Notes under the pieces: generated by a model
The model's database searches: none
Told to the model about the DNA's origin: nothing
The model's input: only the letters and a program-made list of their open reading frames with translations
Assembly (NCBI GenBank): GCA_017533795.1
Contig: JAFWIH010000015.1
Coordinates: 1-46,906, forward strand
Length of the DNA: 46,906 bases
From: Clostridia bacterium
GTDB lineage: Bacteria; Bacillota; Clostridia; TANB77; CAG-508
Reading direction: 5' to 3'
Program-made: the position numbers and the translations under genes
In this document: positions 35,954-44,906 of the stretch, one piece after another
Layout of the letters: each line of letters begins with the position of its first letter
How positions within the stretch are numbered: the first letter of the stretch is position 1

Positions 35954-36015
35954 TAGCTTATCTTTTGTTTTATGTAACCATAACCTATTATACATGATAA
36001 GCTAACCTTTGTCAA
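35954..36015 (-). promoter_or_regulatory. Perfect promoter with a 9-bp inverted repeat flanking its -10
   Basis: On the minus strand TTGACA (36015-36010), 17 nt and TATAAT (35992-35987) match the consensus fully. TAGCTTATC at 35954-35962 and GATAAGCTA at 35996-36004 form a 9-bp inverted repeat with one arm in the spacer and one downstream of the start of transcription. This arrangement fits a repressor site. Confidence 0.75.
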
Positions 36016-36039
36016 CCATTACAGCAGTGTTTCTTCTTA

Positions 36040-36933
36040 TTATTTACTATCTCTCGGATTAAACTTTGATATTTTATTCAATTGTTCAAATATTTTCTTT
36101 TCTTCTTCTGTTAATGTCTGCGGAACAACAACTTTAACCTCTGCCACTAAATCGCCTCTTCCACCTTGACCATTTTTATATCCTTTTCCAGGAATTTTAA
36201 GTTTCTCTCCTGTCTGAATACCTTTTGGTATATAAACTGTAGCTTCATCATCAATAGATTTAATTTTTGTTCTTGTACCTAGTGCCGCTTCCCATGGAGT
36301 AAGTAATAGCTCTGTATGTAAATCATATCCATCAATTTTGAATTTGCTTTTTTCATCTATCTTTATTTTTAAAAATAAGTCTCCGTTTCTGCCACCATTT
36401 TTGCCTTGTTTTCCTTGTCCAACTAACCTTATTTTTTCTCCATCTCTTATTCCTTCTGGTACTTGAACGTTAAATGTTTTAATTTTACCATTAGGTGTTT
36501 TTAAAGAAATCTTTTTGTTCATTCCATAAAAGGCTTCTGGAAGTTGAATTTTTATTGATGTTTCTATATTTTCACCATTTATAGGTAAAGCTTTCTGTGG
36601 AGTTTCTGAAGCTCTTTCTGAAACATCCCCAAAAAACATATAAAAAAAGTCACTAAAAAAGCTACCTGACTTTCTTCCGCTTTCGCTAAAAGCTTTATTC
36701 TTTTTATAGACATTACTATTCCACATTCTATCATATTTTCTTTTTGCTGGTGGATTTGATAATACTCTATATGCTTCATTTATATCTTTTATTCTTTCTT
36801 CTGCTAAAACATCTCCAACATTTACATCTGGATGATATTTTTTAGCAACAGTTCTATATGCAACTTTTATTTCATCAATTGAAACTCTACTTGTATCTAA
36901 TTCTAATATTTTATAATAGTCTTTAAATACCAT
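36040..36933 (-). CDS. DnaJ/CbpA-like co-chaperone without zinc finger
   Basis: The protein of about 297 residues has an N-terminal J domain (VFKDYYKILEL, KYHPDVN with HPD, KDINEAYRVLSNPPAKRKYDRMW), a short Gly/Ser/Phe linker, then two DnaJ C-terminal beta-domains (SIKIQLPEAFYG, VQVPEGIRDGEKIRLVGQGKQG, IPKGIQTGEKLKIPGKGYKN). No CxxCxGxG zinc modules are present, so it resembles CbpA or a class B J-protein. It would stimulate DnaK. I chose the ATG at 36933, seven nt after GGAGG; the longer GTG start at 36948 overlaps that box. Confidence 0.92.
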   Translation of the reverse strand: MVFKDYYKILELDTSRVSIDEIKVAYRTVAKKYHPDVNVGDVLAEERIKDINEAYRVLSNPPAKRKYDRMWNSNVYKKNKAFSESGRKSGSFFSDFFYMFFGDVSERASETPQKALPINGENIETSIKIQLPEAFYGMNKKISLKTPNGKIKTFNVQVPEGIRDGEKIRLVGQGKQGKNGGRNGDLFLKIKIDEKSKFKIDGYDLHTELLLTPWEAALGTRTKIKSIDDEATVYIPKGIQTGEKLKIPGKGYKNGQGGRGDLVAEVKVVVPQTLTEEEKKIFEQLNKISKFNPRDSK

Positions 36934-36980
36934 TTCACATCCTCCCACAACGGTATTTCTATTATATCATAAAAACAATA

Positions 36981-37006
36981 AAAAATCCACTATTTTGTGG
37001 ATTTTT
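36981..37006 (-). terminator. Terminator after ddl
   Basis: A 10-bp stem AAAAATCCAC/GTGGATTTTT with a six-nt loop and T-rich tail follows the ddl stop. Confidence 0.85.
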
Positions 37007-37014
37007 ATTATCTA

Positions 37015-38067
37015 TTATTTTTCAATTGCTAGCATTACTAGTTTATTTAGTAGTTCTGTATATGTAATGCCATGTGCTTCCATTAGTTTCGGATACATAC
37101 TTATTTGCGTAAATCCTGGCATAGTATTTATTTCATTTAACACTATTTCACCTGTTTGCTTCTCTACAAAAAAATCTACTCTTGCTAAACCTGTTCCATT
37201 AATAGCTTTAAACGCCTTTATCGATGTTTCCTTAATTCTATTTTTTGTCTCTTCTGGTATATTTGCAGGTATAATGGTTTTTGAGTTTTCATTGTTATAT
37301 TTAGCATCAAAGCTGTAAAATTCATCGGCAGGTTTTATTTCTCCAACTTCTCCAGCAGTTACATTTTCATTTCCTAAAACTGCACATTCTACCTCTTTTC
37401 CCTCAATACCCTCTTCAACTAAAATTTTATAATCATATTTAGCTGCTTCTACAATTGCATATTGTAAACTTTTAAGGCTATTTGCTTTACTAACTCCTAC
37501 AGACGACCCTGAATTAGATGGTTTTACAAACATTGGATATTTGATTTCATTTTCAATTTTCTTGCATATTTCATCTAATTGCAAAGTTTCCTCATCAAAA
37601 TCATTATTTATATATACATAATTTTCTTTGTTTTTTCTTATATATATACTTTTAGTTTGTTTTATTCCAGCTTTTTCGAGAATTATTTTTGTATATACTT
37701 TATCCATACATATACTAGATGCTAAAACTCTACATCCAACATATGGTATATTTATTAATTCCAGCAAGCCTTGTATTGTTCCATCTTCTCCATATAAGCC
37801 ATGTAGAACTGGAAATACTACATCCATTTTTTTTAGATATTCTATTAAATTATCAATTTTGGTCAACTCTTTTGGCACACATCCCATTGTCAAAGAATTA
37901 TAATCTCCTATATATTTAAACCAATTACCAGTTTTATCTATATAAATTGGATATACCTGATATTTTTCTTTATCTAAGTTTTCTAATATATTTTTTCCAG
38001 AAACAACAGAAACTTCATGTTCCGTTGACATTCCGCCAAAGATTACACCTAATTTTAGTTTACCCAT
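37015..38067 (-). CDS. ddl: D-alanine--D-alanine ligase
   Basis: Ddl makes the D-Ala-D-Ala dipeptide for peptidoglycan. The 350-residue ATP-grasp protein begins MGKLKLGVIFGGMSTEHEVSVVSG and contains PVLHGLYGEDGTIQGLLE, MFVKPSNSGSSVGVSKA, ARVDFFVE and NEINTMPGFTQISMYPKL. FYSFDAKY keeps the Tyr typical of D-Ala-D-Ala ligases, in contrast to VanA-type D-lactate ligases, so ordinary specificity is expected. It lies 35 nt after murF, whose product uses the dipeptide, so the two form a functional operon. Confidence 0.96.
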   Translation of the reverse strand: MGKLKLGVIFGGMSTEHEVSVVSGKNILENLDKEKYQVYPIYIDKTGNWFKYIGDYNSLTMGCVPKELTKIDNLIEYLKKMDVVFPVLHGLYGEDGTIQGLLELINIPYVGCRVLASSICMDKVYTKIILEKAGIKQTKSIYIRKNKENYVYINNDFDEETLQLDEICKKIENEIKYPMFVKPSNSGSSVGVSKANSLKSLQYAIVEAAKYDYKILVEEGIEGKEVECAVLGNENVTAGEVGEIKPADEFYSFDAKYNNENSKTIIPANIPEETKNRIKETSIKAFKAINGTGLARVDFFVEKQTGEIVLNEINTMPGFTQISMYPKLMEAHGITYTELLNKLVMLAIEK

Positions 38068-38102
38068 AAACTTTTCTCCCCTAATAGTTTTTAGACTACA
38101 CT

Positions 38103-39506
38103 CTAAAAATGCTCTATAATTTTTTCTGTCAATGTATAAAATTTCATTCCATTTGAAGCTTTAATTAATACATTGTCATTTTCTATAAGTATATTCTTTA
38201 ACTTATTATATAATTCATCAATAGTGTTTTCATAGTAAAGATTTTCTTTAGGCATTCCAAGTTTTTGAGCTTCTTCTATAATAAACTTTGAGTTTTCTCC
38301 TGAGCAAAGAACAATGTCTATATTGTTCTTTGCCACTTCTTCTCCAACTTTTCTATGTAAAGTTTCAGCATATTCTCCTAATTCAAACATATCTCCCAAA
38401 ACAGCAATTTTACGACCCTGTTTCATACTAGATAAAGATTTTATAGATGCTTTCATTGATTCGTAGCTTGCATTATAACTATCATTTATTATTTTTATGC
38501 CACTTTTTAGCTTTATAATTTCCATCCTTTTTTTTGTTAATTCAAATTTTTCTATTCCTTTTGCTATTTCTTTATCTGTAAGTTTCAATTTATTTCCTAT
38601 TAGAGCAGCACATAAGCTATTTAATATAAAGTGTTCTCCTGGTATTGGCACTTTTACATCAAACTTTCTGTTTTCTATATTACACGTAAAAATACTGTTA
38701 TACTCTCGTAAATTTATATTTGTTGCCCTCACTTTTGAATTGCTTTCAATTCCATATGTTTCTATCAATAATTTGTTTTTGTTTTCTTCATACCAACTAT
38801 GTAATAAATCATTATCATTATTTATTATTAGATATGGTGTTTTCATTCCATCTAATATTTCTAGTTTTGCTTTTAAAATATTATCTCTTGAACCTAAATT
38901 TCCTATATGTGATGTTCCAACATTTGTAATTACAGCAATATTAGGCTTTACTATTTTAGATAATCTACTTATCTCTCCTATGTGATTCATACCCATTTCT
39001 ATTACTGCAACATCTTCATCTTGCAGTTTTAATATTGTTAAGGGAACACCTAAATCATTATTTAAATTTGCAAAAGTCTTTAATACTTTGTATTTTTGTG
39101 AAAGTACACTTGCTATAACATCTTTTGTGCTTGTTTTTCCTACACTTCCTGTAACAGCAATTATAGGAAATGTGTCTCCATATAATTCTCTTTTTTTTGT
39201 TGCAATTTGTTGTAATGCTTTAATTTGGTCATCAACTTTTATTATAGCCTTATCATTCCATGAATTATAAGTTTTGTCATTTTCATCAAGTTCCGTAACT
39301 ATTGCTACTTTTGCTCCATTTTCAAATGCATTTTTCCACAATTTATTTCCGTTAAAGTTTTCTCCTTTCATGGCTATAAAGATATCGTCTTTTTTTATTA
39401 ATCTTGAATCTCTTTCAAAATTTTTGCAAACAATATTTTCATCACCCATTATTAGTTTTCCATTAGTACACTCAATTATATCTTTAACAGTTAAATTTTT
39501 TTTCAT
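38103..39506 (-). CDS. murF: UDP-N-acetylmuramoyl-tripeptide--D-alanyl-D-alanine ligase
   Basis: MurF adds the D-Ala-D-Ala made by Ddl to the UDP-MurNAc tripeptide. At 467 residues its length is usual. Features are the N-terminal substrate domain (DSRLIKKDDIFIAMKGENFNGNK), the ATP site IAVTGSVGKTSTKDVIASVL, NLNNDLGVPLTIL, EMGMNHIGEI, NVGTSHIGNLGS and the C-terminal NDSYNASYESMKASI. It precedes ddl directly and has its own promoter. Confidence 0.96.
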   Translation of the reverse strand: MKKNLTVKDIIECTNGKLIMGDENIVCKNFERDSRLIKKDDIFIAMKGENFNGNKLWKNAFENGAKVAIVTELDENDKTYNSWNDKAIIKVDDQIKALQQIATKKRELYGDTFPIIAVTGSVGKTSTKDVIASVLSQKYKVLKTFANLNNDLGVPLTILKLQDEDVAVIEMGMNHIGEISRLSKIVKPNIAVITNVGTSHIGNLGSRDNILKAKLEILDGMKTPYLIINNDNDLLHSWYEENKNKLLIETYGIESNSKVRATNINLREYNSIFTCNIENRKFDVKVPIPGEHFILNSLCAALIGNKLKLTDKEIAKGIEKFELTKKRMEIIKLKSGIKIINDSYNASYESMKASIKSLSSMKQGRKIAVLGDMFELGEYAETLHRKVGEEVAKNNIDIVLCSGENSKFIIEEAQKLGMPKENLYYENTIDELYNKLKNILIENDNVLIKASNGMKFYTLTEKIIEHF

Positions 39507-39538
39507 TAAAATTTGCTCCTCTTATATCATTTTGTTTT

Positions 39539-39567
39539 ATTATATGTTAAAAACAATGTTTGTGCAA
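39539..39567 (-). promoter_or_regulatory. Putative murF-ddl promoter
   Basis: On the minus strand TTGCAC (39567-39562), 17 nt and TATAAT (39544-39539) lie about 33 nt before the murF start. Confidence 0.55.
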
Positions 39568-39590
39568 TAAATTTTATAAAAATTAGATTC

Positions 39591-39610
39591 TCGACCAAGG
39601 GACTTTTGGT
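39591..39610. repeat. Remnant of the dispersed repeat family
   Basis: TCGACCAAGGGACTTTTGGT keeps only the outer words (gaccaagg, ggac) of the palindromic family between comEA and murF. The match is weak. Confidence 0.35.
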
Positions 39611-39633
39611 TTTATTTTTGAAAAAATTTCAAT

Positions 39634-40275
39634 TTACTTTACACAAATCAAATTTTTTATATTTTCAAATTTATTGTCCCCTATACCACTTATTTTTTTT
39701 AAATCTTCTATAGTAGTAAATTTTCCATTTTCATTTCTATAATTTATTATTTTTAATGCAATAGATGGTCCAATTCCAGGCAATTCTTCAAGTTCTGTTT
39801 GACTTGCTTTATTTATATTTATCATTTCTGTTCCACTTTTTAAACTACTTCCAGGAATTGTTTCCACAACTTCTACATCTTCTGTGGTTTCTACGCTGTT
39901 TTTCTCATTATTCTCTTCATCTTTATCATTTACACTCGGAATTACTATTTTTACTCCATCCTCTAGTATATATGCTAAATTTATTCTACTCATATCAGCA
40001 TCTTCCTTTAATCCTCCAGCCGCATCTATAGCATCTGCCACTCTTGAATTTTCGTCTAATGTTACAATTCCTTCTTTTTGTACAGCTCCTGTAATGTGTA
40101 CCACAATTTTACTTTTATCATCAGTAGTTTTGTCTTCATTTGCAATCATTTCCTCATTTGCAATATATTCTTCGTTTTTACTGTTTTTCCCATATACATA
40201 ATATCCTATAATTGCCGTTGCAACAACCATTATAGCTATTAGTATATATTTTTTTATATTACTTAAATAATTCAA
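39634..40275 (-). CDS. comEA: ComEA-like competence DNA-binding protein
   Basis: The 213-residue protein has an N-terminal membrane helix at about residues 9-27 and an acidic linker. An SLBB domain follows (VVHITGAVQKEGIVTLDENSRVADAIDAAGG). It ends in a C-terminal helix-hairpin-helix pair, ININKASQTELEELPGIGPSIALKIINYR and LKKISGIGDNKFENIK. ComEA binds incoming double-stranded DNA outside the membrane. No comEC or comEB is adjacent in this window. The start is a TTG at 40275 with GGAGG nine nt upstream. Confidence 0.92.
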   Translation of the reverse strand: MNYLSNIKKYILIAIMVVATAIIGYYVYGKNSKNEEYIANEEMIANEDKTTDDKSKIVVHITGAVQKEGIVTLDENSRVADAIDAAGGLKEDADMSRINLAYILEDGVKIVIPSVNDKDEENNEKNSVETTEDVEVVETIPGSSLKSGTEMININKASQTELEELPGIGPSIALKIINYRNENGKFTTIEDLKKISGIGDNKFENIKNLICVK

Positions 40276-40304
40276 ATTTATTTTCCTCCTTTTTTTTAAA
40301 AATA

Positions 40305-40333
40305 TTGAATTTTGTCTAAAAATGTTATATATT
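40305..40333 (+). promoter_or_regulatory. Putative promoter of the D,D-carboxypeptidase gene
   Basis: TTGAAT (40305-40310), 17 nt and TATATT (40328-40333) lie about 30 nt before the ATG. Confidence 0.5.
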
Positions 40334-40363
40334 AGTTTTTGTATTTTATTTAGGAGATTTAAA

Positions 40364-41587
40364 ATGAAAGTTAAAAAGATTTTGGCGATATTTTTTAGTA
40401 TTATTATAGTTTTTATAAGTACTTACAGCTTTGCAATTGATTTAGACCCGGAAAAGCTTTATGCAGAATCTGCAATTTTAATAGACTCTAAAACTGGTAA
40501 AGTTTTATTTGAAAAAAATATGGACAAAAAAATGTATCCCGCAAGCACAACAAAAATTATGACTGCAATATTAACAATTGAAAATTGTAATATTGAAGAT
40601 AAAGTTGTTGTAAATTATAATGCAATTTCAAGTATTCCAAATGGATATTCAACAGCAGAACTTATAACAGATGAAGAATTAACTGTTAAGCAATTATTAG
40701 AAGTATTGCTTGTTCATTCTGCAAATGATGCAGCCAACGTTCTTGGAATGCATGTTGGTGGTTCAATAGATAGTTTTGTCGCAATGATGAATAGTAAAGC
40801 TCAAGAGCTTGGATGTACAAATACACAATTTACAAATACATATGGTTTACATGACGAAAACCATTATACAACAGCAAGAGATTTAGCAATTATCGCTAAA
40901 TATTGTATGCAAAATAGTACATTTAGACATTTTGTATCACAACCTAATTGTCAAATTGCTCCTACAAATAAACATATTGCTAGAAGTTTTAATAATACAA
41001 ATGATTTAATAAATACCTCATCTAAAAACTATTATAAATATGCCATCGGAATAAAAACCGGATATACTAAAGAAGCCGGAAACTGTTTAATTTCTTGTAG
41101 CAACAAAGATGGTTTTGAAACAATTGCTGTAGTATTAAACACAGGAACAACTCATGGAGCAAGATATGAAGATTCTATTTCTATATTTAACTATGCATTT
41201 AATACTTTTGGTATAAAAAAGGTAGCAGGCAAAAATGATGTAATCACCCAAATAACTGTAAATAATGGAAGCAAAGACACAAAAAATTTGGACCTTCTAT
41301 TAGCAGAAGATGTCAATGCATTAACATTTATAAACAATGACAGTACAAAAATTGAACCAACAATTAATTTAAATAAAAACATCTCAGCTCCAATAGCTGC
41401 AGGTTCTGTTGTGGGAAATGTAACATATAATATTTTAAATACTGAATATAAAGTAGATTTAATCGCTTCTCATGATGTTGAGAAGTCTGAATTTTTGATT
41501 ATAACTTTAAGAATTTTTGTAATTGTAATTATCGTAATAGTTGTAATTATTTTGATATCTAAAATTTTTAGAAAAAAGATTTCTTAA
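40364..41587 (+). CDS. D-alanyl-D-alanine carboxypeptidase (S11, DacA/DacF type)
   Basis: This penicillin-binding protein trims the terminal D-Ala from peptidoglycan stem peptides. The 407-residue protein has a signal peptide (about residues 1-24), then active-site motifs S61-T-T-K64, S119-A-N121 and K231-T-G233. A beta-rich DacA C-terminal domain and a C-terminal membrane helix at about residues 375-400 ending in KIFRKKIS follow. AGGAGATTT lies before the ATG at 40364. An in-frame ATG at 40322 overlaps the likely promoter and was rejected. Confidence 0.95.
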   Translation: MKVKKILAIFFSIIIVFISTYSFAIDLDPEKLYAESAILIDSKTGKVLFEKNMDKKMYPASTTKIMTAILTIENCNIEDKVVVNYNAISSIPNGYSTAELITDEELTVKQLLEVLLVHSANDAANVLGMHVGGSIDSFVAMMNSKAQELGCTNTQFTNTYGLHDENHYTTARDLAIIAKYCMQNSTFRHFVSQPNCQIAPTNKHIARSFNNTNDLINTSSKNYYKYAIGIKTGYTKEAGNCLISCSNKDGFETIAVVLNTGTTHGARYEDSISIFNYAFNTFGIKKVAGKNDVITQITVNNGSKDTKNLDLLLAEDVNALTFINNDSTKIEPTINLNKNISAPIAAGSVVGNVTYNILNTEYKVDLIASHDVEKSEFLIITLRIFVIVIIVIVVIILISKIFRKKIS

Positions 41588-41601
41588 AAGAAATCTTTTT
41601 T
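41572..41601. terminator. Bidirectional terminator between convergent genes
   Basis: AAAAAAGATTTCTT and its complement AAGAAATCTTTTTT form a hairpin spanning the end of the carboxypeptidase gene (plus) and lying just past the LCP gene (minus), serving both. Confidence 0.85.
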
Positions 41602-41604
41602 CTA

Positions 41605-42939
41605 TTATTTATAATCTTTTCCAAGTATTATAGTTAAGTCTGTTTTGCTTTGTGAACTTGTAGCAGAATTAGTAACCGTTCCAGTATCTAACAATTCCTT
41701 TATGTTGTTTAACACATCTTCTTTAACGTCACTGTTTACTACAATACTTGTTTTTGAACTTGAAGCAGTTGTACCTGTTTTATATACATTATAACCTTTT
41801 TTCTTTAATAAGTTTGTAGCTTCTGTTAATAATTTACTATTGCCACTACCATTTAATAACTCTATCTTTACCTTAGCCGCTTCGCTTGTAGGAATCTTTG
41901 TAGTTGTAGAACTTTCACTAGTACTTGAAGAACTTGTATTGCTTGTACTAGCTGAATCGTCCCCATCTGCATCAAACAATTCTTCAATTAGTTTTTTAGT
42001 CTCAGATTTATTATATTCAAAGAAAGATAATTTATTAATCATTGTTGGTGCACCAGGAACAGCACCAGTTTTTAGATTTTCTATATTGAATTCTACTGCA
42101 TATGGTAAGTAATCTTTAACATCTGACAGTTTAACATTTGTTTCAACATTTTCATATACAATTTCTGCTAAATTACCTAATTTCATTACATTTTTTAATT
42201 GAAGTGTTTGTTTGATGGTTTCAGAAATAAACTCTCTTTGAGTTCTCATTCTACCAATATCATTATCTCCATATTCAGAGCTATAAGATGTTCCATTATT
42301 ATTATGTCTAAATCTTAACAATTGCTCAGCTTTTTCTCCATCTATTTTTTGCAACCCCGGTTGTAAATTAATATGCAAATCTTGTGAAGGATCATCATAC
42401 TTCATTTTTATTGGGACATCAAACTCAACACCGCCAATTTCATCTACTGTTTTTATTAATGCCTGATTATCAATTACAGCGTAGTATTTTATATCTAACC
42501 CTGTAATTTCATTAACAGCTTCTAGTGTTTTTTCTGGTCCTTTTTGATATAATGCATTTATCTTGTCATATGAATTAGCACTTGTTTTGCTTTTTCCAAC
42601 AAAAGTATCTCTAGGAACAGAAAGTAAAACAGCACTTTGTGTTTTTGGGTTATATGAAGCCACCATAATTGTATCTGTAAGCTTTGAGTCTATATCTGTA
42701 CTTACTCCTAATAAAAGTACTTTAAGTTCTTCTAACTCTTTTACTGTTTCTTGGTTATGTCCCATCATAGTTGCTAAAAGTCCTTGCCATCCCCATCCAT
42801 TAACATATGTACTATAAGATACAAATCCACCTATAGAAACTAATATAATTAATAGTATGGCTAATATTACTTTTAATACTTTATGTTTCTTTTTATGTTT
42901 TTTCTCTTCGTTTCTTTCTTTCCTACTCAAATTTTCCAC
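41605..42939 (-). CDS. LytR-CpsA-Psr family cell-wall polymer ligase
   Basis: LCP proteins attach teichoic acids or capsular polysaccharide to peptidoglycan from undecaprenyl-phosphate carriers. The 444-residue protein has a Lys-rich cytoplasmic start, a membrane helix at about residues 23-45, and the LCP domain (LLLGVSTDIDSKLTDTIMVASYNPKTQSAVLLSVPRDTFV, then GLQKIDGEKAEQLLRFRH and DIGRMRTQREF). A Ser/Thr-rich linker leads to a C-terminal LytR_C domain (VKIELLNGSGNSKLLTEATNLLKKKGYNV). The Arg and Asp residues of the active site are present. Confidence 0.95.
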   Translation of the reverse strand: MENLSRKERNEEKKHKKKHKVLKVILAILLIILVSIGGFVSYSTYVNGWGWQGLLATMMGHNQETVKELEELKVLLLGVSTDIDSKLTDTIMVASYNPKTQSAVLLSVPRDTFVGKSKTSANSYDKINALYQKGPEKTLEAVNEITGLDIKYYAVIDNQALIKTVDEIGGVEFDVPIKMKYDDPSQDLHINLQPGLQKIDGEKAEQLLRFRHNNNGTSYSSEYGDNDIGRMRTQREFISETIKQTLQLKNVMKLGNLAEIVYENVETNVKLSDVKDYLPYAVEFNIENLKTGAVPGAPTMINKLSFFEYNKSETKKLIEELFDADGDDSASTSNTSSSSTSESSTTTKIPTSEAAKVKIELLNGSGNSKLLTEATNLLKKKGYNVYKTGTTASSSKTSIVVNSDVKEDVLNNIKELLDTGTVTNSATSSQSKTDLTIILGKDYK

Positions 42940-42962
42940 TCCTATTTTTAGTTATAATTCAA

Positions 42963-42991
42963 AGTATAACAGATTTTATTTTTTATTTCAA
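42963..42991 (-). promoter_or_regulatory. Promoter of the LCP gene
   Basis: On the minus strand TTGAAA (42991-42986), 17 nt and TATACT (42968-42963) each match five of six consensus bases. Confidence 0.6.
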
Positions 42992-43017
42992 CAAATTAAC
43001 TAAAAATTCACAATTAT

Positions 43018-43581
43018 TTAAGACAATATGTTTAAAATAATATTATTGTTATAGAAAAATCTTGTTATAAATGAGTTTTCTATAGCAGTACTTATATTGT
43101 TATTTTCCTTCATTGATAGAATAAAAAATGTTATTGCAAGTATTACATATATTATTATTAAGCCAATAATAAGTCCATACGCTAATCCAGCAATTTCATT
43201 AACCTGTTTTATTACAGGAATTTTAGAAATAATATCTGTAAAAGTTTTTAATAGCATCAAAATTATTTTAGAAAATAAAAACAATAAAATCATTATTCCC
43301 ATTCCTACAGCATTTCTTGCAATTGGTTTTGTTGCTAATTCTAGCATACTATTTTCACTATTAACATTAGTATTAGCTATAATTATTTCCTCAATTTTTT
43401 CATCAATTTCTGTATTGTTTATAACTAAATTGGTAATAGGGCTATATAACATTAAAGCTATAAGAATAGAAACTATAAATGAAAGCAACCTAAAGCCTAT
43501 ATCTATAATCCCTTTTTTATATCCCATGTAAACACTGCAAGCAATAACTATAATAATTAAACCATCAAATACTATACTCAT
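43018..43581 (-). CDS. cvpA: CvpA-family membrane protein
   Basis: The 187-residue protein has four to five hydrophobic segments and the CvpA start, DGLIIIVIACSVYMGYKKGIIDIGFRLLSFIVSILIA. The two central helices GMGIMILLFLFSKIILMLL and AGLAYGLIIGLIIIYVILAI are typical of the family. CvpA proteins are linked to colicin V export and envelope stress, but their activity is not known. It lies eight nt downstream of the DUF5711 gene, an arrangement I know from other Clostridia. Confidence 0.88.
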   Translation of the reverse strand: MSIVFDGLIIIVIACSVYMGYKKGIIDIGFRLLSFIVSILIALMLYSPITNLVINNTEIDEKIEEIIIANTNVNSENSMLELATKPIARNAVGMGIMILLFLFSKIILMLLKTFTDIISKIPVIKQVNEIAGLAYGLIIGLIIIYVILAITFFILSMKENNNISTAIENSFITRFFYNNNIILNILS

Positions 43582-43589
43582 TTTTCCTC

Positions 43590-44771
43590 CTATAAGTTTA
43601 CAATCTCAATTTTGTCTCTATAAACTATTCCAGCTAACGATTCAGATAAAACTATTCTACTTATTTCTTGCCCTGCAATATATTTTTTTATTAGCCATCC
43701 ATTCTTATTTACAAAATGTAACTCAGATCCCAAGTTTACTGCTAAAGTATCATTACAGCTGTATATCTCTTTAGTTACATCGCTTGTAGTATATACACTT
43801 TCTTTATAATTATCAGTATTAATAAATGTTATTTCAGAATCAGCAGTAAATAATCCAGAAGACTTTTCCTCAATTATTGCAATTGCATTATTTATTTCAA
43901 TACTAGCAAAAGACACTTTTCTATCTGAATACTTGATAATTTCATTATTATCTTCTCCTGTTATCATGTCAATAGAATCATCATACATACATAATAATTT
44001 ATTCTTATCTTGATATTTAATATTTATTAAGAGCTTACCAACATCTGCATTATGTATATATGAAATAGAATTATCTGTATCTGTTTGTGCATTTTCTACA
44101 GATATAATTTTTACATTTGACTTTATAACACTTGACGTAGTATCTATTTCAGCTAGTGCTAAATATTTGTTATCATTTGAAATAGATATATCTGCGACTC
44201 TTGTAGAAGATAAATATATTTTAAACAGCTCTTTTCCATTTGGATTATATAGGCTTATAATTGTTTTATAACTTGTATCAGAAATTACTACTGCCATATA
44301 TCCATTTTTGTTTACACTAATTTTAGTAATATTACCCTCAATTTTGTTTTCCCATAAAAGGCTTTGTCCAGATATTAAAAATAATTTTTGTCCACCATTT
44401 TCTGCAATACCTAAAAATCTATTACTATTACTAAACAAAACATTGTTTATAGGAATGTCAATATTATTTTCTGCCTTACCAGAATTATTATATATTTCAA
44501 ACTTGTTTTTGCTTAATATTCCAATATATTTATCATAAGCACATATTTCAACATTTGCATCAGAATTAAAGTCAATAATTGTAGCATCATTTCTTTCAAT
44601 TTCTTTTTGCAAAATATGTAAATCCATCCACTCTCTTATCTGTAAATTAGACATATATAGCGTAATAATTACTATGATAATTACTATAAATAAAAATATT
44701 GTACTTACGATTTTTATTTTCTTTTTATCTACTTTTTTTATTATAGGATTATCTTTAAAAAAATCTATCAT
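43590..44771 (-). CDS. DUF5711-like membrane-anchored beta-propeller protein
   Basis: The 393-residue protein has a membrane helix at about residues 21-42 near the N-terminus. The remainder consists of beta-strand repeats with N-x-F-G/NKNGYMAVV/NDNKYLALAEID patterns, suggesting a WD40-like propeller outside the membrane. It matches what I recall of DUF5711 proteins in Clostridia, whose function is unknown. It is the first gene of a two-gene operon with cvpA. GAGGAG precedes the ATG. Confidence 0.8.
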   Translation of the reverse strand: MIDFFKDNPIIKKVDKKKIKIVSTIFLFIVIIIVIITLYMSNLQIREWMDLHILQKEIERNDATIIDFNSDANVEICAYDKYIGILSKNKFEIYNNSGKAENNIDIPINNVLFSNSNRFLGIAENGGQKLFLISGQSLLWENKIEGNITKISVNKNGYMAVVISDTSYKTIISLYNPNGKELFKIYLSSTRVADISISNDNKYLALAEIDTTSSVIKSNVKIISVENAQTDTDNSISYIHNADVGKLLINIKYQDKNKLLCMYDDSIDMITGEDNNEIIKYSDRKVSFASIEINNAIAIIEEKSSGLFTADSEITFINTDNYKESVYTTSDVTKEIYSCNDTLAVNLGSELHFVNKNGWLIKKYIAGQEISRIVLSESLAGIVYRDKIEIVNL

Positions 44772-44858
44772 ATAATCTCCTCATCTTCTGCTTTCTTTAT
44801 ATTTACATTTTACTATTTGTTTTTATAAAAGTAAAGTGTAAAAGATTTATTTATATTG

Positions 44859-44887
44859 TTGAAAAAAAACAAATTATATGATAATTT
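44859..44887 (+). promoter_or_regulatory. Putative promoter of the CapA-like gene
   Basis: TTGAAA (44859-44864), 17 nt and TAATTT (44882-44887) lie about 20 nt before the ATG. The -10 is weak. Confidence 0.4.
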
Positions 44888-44906
44888 ATTTATATAGGAG
44901 GTAGTT

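Noticed and set aside
37015..38067. Vancomycin-resistance D-Ala-D-Lac ligase
   Set aside because: The FYSFDAKY loop keeps the Tyr of ordinary D-Ala-D-Ala ligases, and there are no vanH or vanX neighbours.
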